Of a DNA stretch of 64,000 bases, positions 43,312 to 51,031 are shown in pieces. The stretch spans positions 1-64,000 of the forward strand of contig CAIYGQ010000146.1 of NCBI GenBank assembly GCA_903925745.1. Direction: 5' to 3'. The number at the start of each line of letters is the position of its first letter. Positions within the stretch are counted from its first letter, which is position 1. Under the pieces are notes generated by a model. It searched no databases. It saw only the letters and a program-made list of their open reading frames with translations, and was not told the origin of the DNA. The position numbers and the translations under genes are program-made. The stretch comes from an uncultured Actinomycetes bacterium. Its GTDB lineage: Bacteria; Actinomycetota; Acidimicrobiia; Acidimicrobiales; Microtrichaceae.

Positions 43312-43947
43312 GTGAGCATCCGCCTGGGCGACGAGGCCCCCAACTTCACCGCCGAGACCACCGAGGGCACCATCGACTTCCACGAGTGGAAGGGCGACAG
43401 CTGGGCGATCCTCTTCTCGCACCCCAAGGACTTCACCCCGGTGTGCACCACCGAACTCGGCACCGTCGCCAAGCTCAAGGACGAGTTCGAGGCGCGCGAC
43501 GTCAAGGTGATCGGCCTGTCGGTCGACCCGATCGACTCCCACCGCGAGTGGGCCGGGGACATCGAGGAGACCCAGGGCCAGGCGCTCAACTTCCCGCTGA
43601 TCGCCGATGACGGCCGGGTCGTCTCGGACCTCTACGACCTGATCCACCCCAACGCCAACGACACCCTGACGGTCCGGTCGGTGTTCGTGATCGGGCCCGA
43701 CAACAAGGTGAAGCTCACGCTCACCTACCCGGCCTCGACGGGCCGGAACTTCGACGAGCTGCTGAGGGTCGTCGACTCACTGCAGCTGACCGCCCGGCAC
43801 CAGGTCGCCACCCCCGCCGACTGGAAGCAGGGCGAGGAGGTCATCATCGTCCCGGCCGTCTCCGACGAGGCGGCGGCCGAGCGCTACCCCGACGGGTGGC
43901 GGGCCGACAAGCCCTACCTCCGCTGGGTGCCTCAGCCGACGTCCTGA
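43312..43947 (+). CDS. 1-Cys peroxiredoxin (Prx6-type)
   Basis: 211-residue peroxiredoxin. The peroxidatic Cys45 lies in HPKDFTPVCTTELG, the Prx6-class active-site loop, and no other cysteine occurs in the protein, so resolution must come from an external thiol. The C-terminal extension (DWKQGEEVIIVPAVSDEAAAERYP ... KPYLRWVPQP) is diagnostic of the 1-Cys group. It reduces hydroperoxides in the cytoplasm. The GTG start is chosen for AGGAG 6 nt upstream. A possible Fe-S/redox operator lies 44 bp upstream. Its stop overlaps the convergent cyclase gene by 16 bp. Confidence 0.94.
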   Translation: MSIRLGDEAPNFTAETTEGTIDFHEWKGDSWAILFSHPKDFTPVCTTELGTVAKLKDEFEARDVKVIGLSVDPIDSHREWAGDIEETQGQALNFPLIADDGRVVSDLYDLIHPNANDTLTVRSVFVIGPDNKVKLTLTYPASTGRNFDELLRVVDSLQLTARHQVATPADWKQGEEVIIVPAVSDEAAAERYPDGWRADKPYLRWVPQPTS

Positions 43948-46900
43948 CCCCGGGCGATCCCGGCGATCCGCCGGTAGACCTCCCGCCAGCGGGTGTCCGA
44001 GATCCCCAGGACGGCGAGCCGCCGTTCGCAGTCGTCCGCGATCGACGACGACGGCCGGTGGCTCGCCTCCAGGCGGACCGAGTGGGCGAGGACGACCAGC
44101 GCGTGCGCCAGAACGTCCTCGGTGGCGGCCGCCGTCGAGCGGGCCCGCTCCTGGGCGTCGTCGCCGTCGGGGCCCGGGGCGACCAGGGCGAGCACCAACT
44201 CGGCGGCCAGACGGTCCAGGTAGGTGACGCGGTCGGCATCGGCGAGCGCCGCGGTCGCCGCCACGACGGCGTCGTCCACCCGTCCGGCTGCGGCGCACAC
44301 CAGCGCGATCGCCGAGACCGTGTAGCCCGAGCGACCGTCGACCGGCGGGGCACCGTCGCCGACCCCCAGCAACTCGAGCGCCTCGTCGATCCGACCCACC
44401 TGGGTCAGGGCCAACGCCGAGATCGTCTGCTGTTCATCCAGGCCGACCGGGGTCTGCGGCGGGTCCACCCCCGCCTCCAGGTCGGCCACGGCGGACTCGG
44501 GTTGGCCGAGCTGCACCTCGGTGGAGCGCGAGACGGACCGGGCGAACCCCGTCGACGTCGACGCGCTCTGGGTGCGGGCCTCGGCCAGAAGGTCCTGACC
44601 GTGTTCCACGTTGCCGGCCATCACCCCGGCCCGGCCGGCCACCGACAGCGCCTGTTCCAGGCCGACCGGGTCACCGGCGGCCCGCAGCGCGACCACCGCC
44701 AGGTCCGCCTCGTCGACCGCCTCACCGGTCCGGCCGACCCAGAGCCGGATCCCCGCCCGGACGACGCGCATCATGCCCTCGCCGTAGCGGTCACCCCGGC
44801 GCTCGCTCTCCCGCAGCACCCAGGCCGCCAACTCGTCCGCACCGGCGAAGTCCCCCTGGATGAACAACAGGTAGGCCCGCAGGCCCTCGACCCAGGCCAG
44901 GCCACCGGAGTCACCGACCTCGTCGAAGGCGGCCCGGGACTCGACGAGCGCCTGGGCGGCGACGTCGATCCGGCCGTCGGTGAAGGCGATCCACGCCAGG
45001 TTCTGCAGCGACCACGCCTCGCCCCGCCGGTCGCCGACGGCCCGGAAGGCCTCGAGGGCGTGGGCGATCGGGTCCTCGGCGCCGCGGTTGTCGCCGCGCA
45101 GCAACCGCGACATGCCGCGCTGCCGCAGGGCCTCGGCCCGGCCGCGAACGTCGCCCAGTGCGTCGACCAGGTCGAGCGCCGCGTCGATCTCCTCCTCGGC
45201 CAGCAGCACCTCGCCCGACCGCGATGCCGCGGCCGCCAGACTCAGGTAGGCCTCGGCCCGGGCGGCGTCGTCGACGAGCGCCTCGGCGTGGGCCATGGCG
45301 GCCGAGGCGTCCTCCCGCGCCCCCGCCACCTGCCACTGCTCGACCCGGGAGCGCGACCGGCACACGAGCGCCTCGAACCGGCGGCGGTGGTCACCCTCGT
45401 CCAGGATCTCGAGCACCTGGGTGGCCAGGCGCTCCGCCTGCGGGTACGAGCCGGCCTGCTCGGCTCGCCGGGCGGCGAGCAGCGCCCAGTGCACCGACCG
45501 GTCGAGCAGTGACGGGTCGACGGCCCCCTCGCTGCTCAGGCTCAACCGCACCGCCTCCACGTAGTGGCGGGCGATCGTCTCGACGTCGCGGTCGTCGGCG
45601 TCGACGTCGACCAGGTGCTCGTCGAAGTAGCGGGCGATCCCGACGTGACGCTGCATGCGGTCGCGTCGGGTGAGCCGCGAGTAGGCCACCTCCCGGACCA
45701 GGTCCGACCGGAACGACCACTCGTCGCCGTCCGAGACGAGCACGTCCTTCTCCACGAGCGAGGCGACGACCGCGCTCACGTCCTCCTCGCCCCGGATCGC
45801 CCGAGCCGTCAGGTGCAGCACCCCGACCGGGCCGGCCGATCCCCACACGGCGGCGTCCTCGAGCACGTGCTGCTCCTCGGCCGACAGGCCGTCGACCCGG
45901 GCCGCCACCAGCCCGCGGAGTGTGTCGGGCAACGACTCCGGCACCGCGGCCGGGGATCCGGTCGTCCCCGGCTCGACCACGCGGTCGGCGCCGACCAACG
46001 AGACGAGCTCCTCCAGGTAGAACGGGTTGCCGCCGGAGCGGTCCAGGAGCACCTGACGGTCGACCGGGGTCAGTTCCCGCCCGCCGAGCGAGTCGAGCAA
46101 CGTGCCCGCCGCGTCCCGGTCCAGGGGACCCAGGTTCAACACGAGCGAGTTGAAGCGACCCCAGCCCGGCGACCAGTGCTCCTGCAGCGAACGTCTGGCC
46201 GTCGCCACGAGCACGAACGGCTGCCGGGCGAGCTGGGTCGACAGCTCGTCGATCAGGTCGAGCACCGCCTGATCGGCCCAGTGCAGGTCGGCGAGGCGGA
46301 CCAGCAGCGGATGACGGCGCAGGATGCCCTCCACGTACCGGAGGAGCGCCCCGGTGGCCTCGGCCCGGGCCCTCGACCCCGGCAGGAGCCGGAGCGGGGT
46401 GTCGTAGCCCATCAGGTGCAACAGGCCCTCGACGGTCGCCCGCAGTTCCGCCGGCGTGGCGTCGTCCCCACAGGACCAGGCGACCGACCGCTCGGTGCGC
46501 GGCCTGGCGACCTCGAGTGGGTCGTCGTGACCGATCGCGCACCCGGCCCGCAACGCCTCGGCGACCGGCCACCACGGATTCGCCTCGCCGTAGGGCACGC
46601 ACCGGCCCGCCACCTCGACCACGCCGTCGGTCGCCCGCACCACCTCGGCCAGCTCGTTGGCGAGTCGCGTCTTGCCGACCCCCGCTTCGCCCAGCAGCAC
46701 CACGTGCAGGCCCCGGCCGGTCCGGATCGACAGGTGGACGGCGTTGGTCAACAACGTCATCTCGTCGTCGCGACCGATCAGCGGGGTGACCAACCGGCGC
46801 GGCCGGTGGCCCGGCGGCAACAGCGCCGACCTCGCGACCCAGACGTTGACCGGTCGCTCCCGACCACGGGCGACGAGCGCACCGCGGGACTCGAACTCGA

Positions 46901-47447
46901 TGACCTCGCTCGTCGCCAGGTAGGTGCTCTCACCGACGAGCACCTCGTCGGGGCCGGCCATCGTCTGCAGCCGCGACGCCGTGTTCACCACGTCACCCAT
47001 GGCGGTGTAGTCGCCGCCGGCCCGCAGGGCGCCCACGAGGACCTCGCCCGTGTTGACGCCGACCCGCATCTGGAGCGCGGCGCCGCTCGATGACGAGTAC
47101 TCGGCCAGCGTCTCCTGCATCCGCAGCGCCGCCCGCACGGCCCGCTCCGCGTCGTCCTCGTGGGCGACCGGTGCGCCGAACAGGGCGACGATCGCGTCCC
47201 CCAGGATCTTGTCCACCTTGCCGCCGAACGCGGTCACGTCGCCGACCAGCCGTTCGAAGGCCGACTCGACGAGGCGCTTCACCTCCTCGGGGTCACGGGT
47301 CTCGGACAGCGCCGTGAAACCGACCAGGTCGGCGAACAACACGGTGACGACCCGGCGCTCCTCGGTGGGCTGCACCAGCGACTGGCCGCACGACCAGCAG
47401 AACCGGGCGCCGACGGCGCACTCCGTTCCACAACTCGGACAGTCCAT
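43932..47447 (-). CDS. Zinc-ribbon / class III adenylate cyclase / AAA ATPase / TPR protein
   Basis: 1171 residues. A zinc ribbon (Cys3, Cys6, Cys17, Cys20) leads into a class III cyclase domain with metal Asp40 (FADLVGF) and Asp84 (KILGDA), Lys80 and Thr148 as the adenine-specifying pair, and transition-state Asn155 and Arg159. All catalytic positions are filled, so cAMP synthesis is expected. An AAA-type ATPase follows with Walker A GEAGVGKT (253-260), then a long TPR-like helical region (about 640-1150). This is the standard actinobacterial cyclase-LuxR-type signalling layout without the LuxR domain. The ATG at 47447 has TATGCT ending 8 nt upstream. It diverges from a GT-C-like gene over 79 bp. 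Confidence 0.93.
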   Translation of the reverse strand: MDCPSCGTECAVGARFCWSCGQSLVQPTEERRVVTVLFADLVGFTALSETRDPEEVKRLVESAFERLVGDVTAFGGKVDKILGDAIVALFGAPVAHEDDAERAVRAALRMQETLAEYSSSSGAALQMRVGVNTGEVLVGALRAGGDYTAMGDVVNTASRLQTMAGPDEVLVGESTYLATSEVIEFESRGALVARGRERPVNVWVARSALLPPGHRPRRLVTPLIGRDDEMTLLTNAVHLSIRTGRGLHVVLLGEAGVGKTRLANELAEVVRATDGVVEVAGRCVPYGEANPWWPVAEALRAGCAIGHDDPLEVARPRTERSVAWSCGDDATPAELRATVEGLLHLMGYDTPLRLLPGSRARAEATGALLRYVEGILRRHPLLVRLADLHWADQAVLDLIDELSTQLARQPFVLVATARRSLQEHWSPGWGRFNSLVLNLGPLDRDAAGTLLDSLGGRELTPVDRQVLLDRSGGNPFYLEELVSLVGADRVVEPGTTGSPAAVPESLPDTLRGLVAARVDGLSAEEQHVLEDAAVWGSAGPVGVLHLTARAIRGEEDVSAVVASLVEKDVLVSDGDEWSFRSDLVREVAYSRLTRRDRMQRHVGIARYFDEHLVDVDADDRDVETIARHYVEAVRLSLSSEGAVDPSLLDRSVHWALLAARRAEQAGSYPQAERLATQVLEILDEGDHRRRFEALVCRSRSRVEQWQVAGAREDASAAMAHAEALVDDAARAEAYLSLAAAASRSGEVLLAEEEIDAALDLVDALGDVRGRAEALRQRGMSRLLRGDNRGAEDPIAHALEAFRAVGDRRGEAWSLQNLAWIAFTDGRIDVAAQALVESRAAFDEVGDSGGLAWVEGLRAYLLFIQGDFAGADELAAWVLRESERRGDRYGEGMMRVVRAGIRLWVGRTGEAVDEADLAVVALRAAGDPVGLEQALSVAGRAGVMAGNVEHGQDLLAEARTQSASTSTGFARSVSRSTEVQLGQPESAVADLEAGVDPPQTPVGLDEQQTISALALTQVGRIDEALELLGVGDGAPPVDGRSGYTVSAIALVCAAAGRVDDAVVAATAALADADRVTYLDRLAAELVLALVAPGPDGDDAQERARSTAAATEDVLAHALVVLAHSVRLEASHRPSSSIADDCERRLAVLGISDTRWREVYRRIAGIARGQDVG

Positions 47448-47455
47448 CCCGCCGA

Positions 47456-47461
47456 AGCATA
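47456..47461 (-). promoter_or_regulatory. -10 hexamer of the cyclase gene
   Basis: TATGCT on the minus strand, 8 nt before the ATG at 47447. No Shine-Dalgarno is seen. The divergent GT-C-like gene has GACACT (47515-47520) 6 nt before its GTG. Confidence 0.45.
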
Positions 47462-47526
47462 CGGGACGCCCGCGGACCCCACTCCCGGTACTTGTGTCGC
47501 CGCGCGGCGCCGTCGACACTGGTCCC

Positions 47527-49164
47527 GTGACCGGCACCGCCGCACCGTCCGACCAGACCGTCGACCCGGCCGACCGTGAGGTCCCGGTCCCCGTCGTCGC
47601 CGCGCTGGCCGTCGCCAGCGCCGTGGCCGCGCTGTTGACCAACCTGGGCGGGATCGCCGTCGGTGACGACGGAGTCGGCTACACGGCGATCGCGGACTCC
47701 CTCCTGGCCGGCGACGGTCTCGGCTACTTCCTCGAGGATCCACTCACCGTGTGGCCACCACTGTGGCCCGCCCTCATGGCCCTGCTGTCGTGGATCACGC
47801 CGCTCGACCCCCAGGGGTCGGCCGTCGTCCTGAACGCCGCGGTGAGCGCCGTGGCGGTGGTGGTGGGCTGGCGGGTGCTGCGCCGCTTCGTGCGCGATGG
47901 CCGACTGGTCCTGCTCGGCACCGTCGTCGTGGCCCTGGGGTCGTCGACCATCGGCTTCGGTCACCTGCTGATGACCGACCGGGCGTTCGCCGTCGTGGTG
48001 TTGTGCTGGGTCCTGGCGCTGTCGAACCTCTGGGAGGCCGAACGGCCGGACGGTGGCCGCCGGGCGTGGCCGTGGCTGGTGGCCGCCATGGCCCTGGTGT
48101 GGCTGGGGTTCTCGCTGCGCTACGTGGCCGTCGTCCTGATCCCCACGGGCGCGCTCTGGTTGCTCCTCGACGTGCGCCACCGGTTCACCCGGCGCCTCGC
48201 CGACGCCGCAGCGTTCACCCTGGGCGCGGCCGTCGTCCCCGCGGCGTGGGTGGCCCGCAACCTGGCCGCCGACGGCACGGTGCTCGGACCGCGCTACCGC
48301 TCCGCCCGCGGGTTGCTGCAGAACGCATCGGACGTCGTGGCGACCCTCGGACGCTTCACCCTGCCGGGAGTGGCGAACGGCCGGGAACGGCTGTGGGCGG
48401 CCGTCGCGGTCGTCACGCTGGTGGCGGCCGTCGCGTTGGCGTGGCGGATCGTCCGGGCGACCGCCGACGAGCGCGGCACGTCCGCGGGTCGGGTCGTCGG
48501 GCGGACGCTCTCCGGGCCGACGGGACTGCTGGTCCTCACGCCGGTCCTCTACCTCGTCTACATCCTGTACATCCGCTCGACCACGGCGCTGAACCAGCTC
48601 GACCTGCGACTGCTGGAGCCCGCCTACCTGCCCCTGCTCGTCACCGCACTCGTGCTGGTCGCCAGGGCCCGCCGGATCCCGCCGCCGGACGCGAGCCCGT
48701 GGTGGCGGGTCGCGTCGGTCGCCGCCGTGGTCTGGGCGGTCGCCAACGTGGTGGCCGGCCTGGCAGCCGTGGTGCTCTTCGCCACCGGAGACCCCTTCTT
48801 CGAGGGCAACTACTCCAAGGACGGCTTCGACCGGGTCCGGGCATCGGCGGCACTCGACACGCTCCCTGCGGGTTGCGTCGACTCGTCGAACCTGCCGAAC
48901 GCCCTGTACCCCGAACTCGAGGCGGACTGGAGTCCCCGGCGGACCGGCCAGGAGTCGGACGAGCCGGTCGACGACCTGGACGTCGTGGTCGAGGAGTTGG
49001 GACAGGGGGTGCGGCACTGCCTGGTGTGGGTGGACCAGCCGCCCCGCTACGGCAACCTGTGGACCCGCGAACAGCTCGCGGAACGGCTCGACCTGGTCGA
49101 GCTCGCCCGGGACGGCGACGTCACCGTCTACGAGCTCCGCCTGCCCGTCACCACCACCGGGTGA
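47527..49164 (+). CDS. GT-C-like polytopic membrane glycosyltransferase, paralog B
   Basis: 545 residues, about twelve membrane helices. Loop 1 reads GIAVGDDGVGYTAIADSLLAGDGLGYFLEDPLTVWPPLWPALMALL, very close in pattern to the loop of the 39062-40627 protein (TDAVAYIAVADSIRAGDGLGF, PLTTWPPLWPALLAL). The C-terminal extracytoplasmic domains also match (SSNLPNALYPELEADWSPRRTGQESDEPVDDL against NNSADLYRSKVETLISPRRTEYKSDQPTDDL). Acidic loop residues fit GT-C catalysis with a lipid-linked sugar. It precedes a GT2 gene, so both may serve one envelope glycan. The donor and acceptor are unknown. Confidence 0.78.
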   Translation: MTGTAAPSDQTVDPADREVPVPVVAALAVASAVAALLTNLGGIAVGDDGVGYTAIADSLLAGDGLGYFLEDPLTVWPPLWPALMALLSWITPLDPQGSAVVLNAAVSAVAVVVGWRVLRRFVRDGRLVLLGTVVVALGSSTIGFGHLLMTDRAFAVVVLCWVLALSNLWEAERPDGGRRAWPWLVAAMALVWLGFSLRYVAVVLIPTGALWLLLDVRHRFTRRLADAAAFTLGAAVVPAAWVARNLAADGTVLGPRYRSARGLLQNASDVVATLGRFTLPGVANGRERLWAAVAVVTLVAAVALAWRIVRATADERGTSAGRVVGRTLSGPTGLLVLTPVLYLVYILYIRSTTALNQLDLRLLEPAYLPLLVTALVLVARARRIPPPDASPWWRVASVAAVVWAVANVVAGLAAVVLFATGDPFFEGNYSKDGFDRVRASAALDTLPAGCVDSSNLPNALYPELEADWSPRRTGQESDEPVDDLDVVVEELGQGVRHCLVWVDQPPRYGNLWTREQLAERLDLVELARDGDVTVYELRLPVTTTG

Positions 49165-49219
49165 CCATCGCGGCGCGACGGTCCACGCCTGAGCGTGGTC
49201 GGTCGATCACAATGTTGCT

Positions 49220-50221
49220 GTGCAGCCGCGATTCAGCGTGGTGGTCCCTGTCCGGGATCGGGCCGACGCCGTCGGACGCGTGGTCACCGGCGTCCTGACG
49301 CAGACCTTCGCGGACACCGAGGTGATCGTCGTCGACGACGGCTCGACCGACGAGACCGTGGCGGCCGTGCGGGCGGCCGGCGACGAGCGGGTGCGGGTGG
49401 TCCACCAGGAGCCGGCCGGGACCGCCGCCGCGCTCGCCTCAGGGCTCGATGCCGCTCGGGGGCGCTGGTCGGCGGTGGTCGACGTCGACACCGAGCTCAG
49501 CGCCGTGTGGCTGGCCCGTCTGGGGCGGCTCGTCGACTCGACGGGGGCGCGGTTCGCGACCTGCGGGGGCGAACAACGGCACCTGGACGGATCCACCACC
49601 CCGATCTCACCCCGGGCCGGATCGAGTGACCCTCTGGCGGGGGCCTGCCTGCGCAGCGGTGCGTTCGTGACCGAGACACCGCTGCTGCGCCACGCCGCCG
49701 ACCGGCTCCGGACCGACGAGCTGAACGCTCAGGCCAATCCGACCGCCGTGATCGGGGGCGAGGCGCTGCGGCGGGTCCTGGACGAGGACGCGGTCGTCGC
49801 CCGCACACCCGAACGCCTGGTCCGATGGTCCGAGCCCACGGCCATGCCGCCGGTCGACGGTGACGAGCTCCGGCTGGAGTGGGCCTTCCAGGCGCTCGAC
49901 GTGCTGGCCCGGAGCCCGATCCCGGACGCGGCGCTGCTGGCCCGCTACGCGACCATCGGTGGCGTGGCGGCCGCCCGGCTGCGGCGCCGGGCCGACTCAC
50001 GAATGTTGTTCCGCATCGCGTGCATGTCCCAGCCCGAGGTGCGTGAGCACTGGGGTCGGCTGATCGTGAGCTACGTGGCGCCGGTCAGCGACCGGGTCTG
50101 GAACCCGGAGACCCGACCGGCCGGTTCCGATCCGGAACCCGGGCCCGATCCGGAACCCGGTCCCGGGTGCGAGCCGGTGGTCGAGCCGACCGACGGGAAC
50201 GTGCCACCGCCCCATCACTGA
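49220..50221 (+). CDS. Family 2 glycosyltransferase
   Basis: 333 residues. The GT-A nucleotide-sugar domain shows FSVVVPVRDRADAVGRVVTGVLTQTF, VIVVDDGSTDETV and the DxD metal site in AVVDVDTEL. No membrane helix is seen, so it works at the cytoplasmic face on lipid-linked or nucleotide-activated sugars. The C-terminal 25 residues are a repetitive acidic Pro-rich tail (DPEPGPDPEPGPG) encoded by an 18-bp repeat. CACAAT ends 6 nt before the GTG, a leaderless layout. It lies 55 bp after the GT-C-like gene. Confidence 0.88.
   Translation: MQPRFSVVVPVRDRADAVGRVVTGVLTQTFADTEVIVVDDGSTDETVAAVRAAGDERVRVVHQEPAGTAAALASGLDAARGRWSAVVDVDTELSAVWLARLGRLVDSTGARFATCGGEQRHLDGSTTPISPRAGSSDPLAGACLRSGAFVTETPLLRHAADRLRTDELNAQANPTAVIGGEALRRVLDEDAVVARTPERLVRWSEPTAMPPVDGDELRLEWAFQALDVLARSPIPDAALLARYATIGGVAAARLRRRADSRMLFRIACMSQPEVREHWGRLIVSYVAPVSDRVWNPETRPAGSDPEPGPDPEPGPGCEPVVEPTDGNVPPPHH
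50127..50162. repeat. 18-bp tandem repeat in the GT2 C-terminal tail
   Basis: ccgatccggaacccgggc (50127-50144) and a copy with one change (50145-50162). The unit is six codons, so frame is kept. Confidence 0.85.
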
Positions 50222-50261
50222 CCGGGTCCGGGCCGATGGCCGTCACGACCGGGGCAGTCGC

Positions 50262-50267
50262 TAGCCT
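50262..50267 (+). promoter_or_regulatory. -10 hexamer of leaderless ABC exporter operon
   Basis: TAGCCT, 6 nt before the ATG at 50274. It would drive the ABC ATPase, permease and PPOX genes, which are packed together. Confidence 0.55.
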
Positions 50268-50273
50268 CGCAGC

Positions 50274-51026
50274 ATGTCCACCTCCACCGACCCCACTGCG
50301 ACGACCGGAGCCGCCGGCGCCCTCGAGGCCGTCAAGGTCTACGGCGAGGGCGACACCGAGGTCCGGGCCCTCGACGGGGTCAGCGTCAGCTTCGACCGGG
50401 GCCGCTTCACGGCGATCATGGGTCCGTCGGGATCCGGGAAGTCGACGCTCATGCACTGCCTGGCGGGCCTCGACCGACTGAGCTCGGGCCGCGTGTTCAT
50501 CGGGGACACGTTCCTGGACGAGCTCAACGACGCCAGGCTGACCGAGCTACGACGCGACAAGGTCGGCTTCGTCTTCCAGGCCTTCAACCTGATCCCCACG
50601 CTCAGCGCGGCCGAGAACATCACGCTCCCCATGGACCTGGCGGGCCGGAAGCCCGACCAGGGGTGGATGGACCAGATCATCGGCATCGTCGGACTGGCCG
50701 ACCGGCTGAGCCACCGGCCCTCCGAGCTCTCCGGCGGCCAGCAACAGCGCGTCGCCGTGGCCCGCGCGCTGGCCAGTCGGCCCGAGATCGTCTTCGCCGA
50801 CGAACCGACGGGCAACCTGGACTCCCGCTCGGGCCAGGAGGTCCTGGGCTTCATGCGGTACGCCGTGTCGGACCTGGGCCAGACCATCGTGATGGTCACC
50901 CACGACCCGAACGCAGCCGCGTACGCCGACCGGGTCGTGTTCCTGGCCGACGGCCGGATCGTGGACCAGATGGACCAGCCGAACGCCGAGCGGATCATCG
51001 ACTCCATGAAGCGCCTGGGCAGCTGA
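50274..51026 (+). CDS. ABC transporter ATP-binding protein (MacB/LolD-type)
   Basis: 250 residues. Walker A GPSGSGKST, Q-loop VFQAFNLIPTLSAAENI, signature LSGGQQQRVAVARALA, Walker B IVFADEPTGNLDS and the H-loop VTHD are all in place. The AFNLIPTL and TGNLDS phrases are typical of the MacB/LolD/FtsE group, which power FtsX-fold permeases rather than ordinary import. It should act with the permease encoded 5 bp downstream in a mechanotransmission-type exporter or lipoprotein-release complex. Substrate is not evident. Confidence 0.95.
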   Translation: MSTSTDPTATTGAAGALEAVKVYGEGDTEVRALDGVSVSFDRGRFTAIMGPSGSGKSTLMHCLAGLDRLSSGRVFIGDTFLDELNDARLTELRRDKVGFVFQAFNLIPTLSAAENITLPMDLAGRKPDQGWMDQIIGIVGLADRLSHRPSELSGGQQQRVAVARALASRPEIVFADEPTGNLDSRSGQEVLGFMRYAVSDLGQTIVMVTHDPNAAAYADRVVFLADGRIVDQMDQPNAERIIDSMKRLGS

Positions 51027-51031
51027 GCCGC

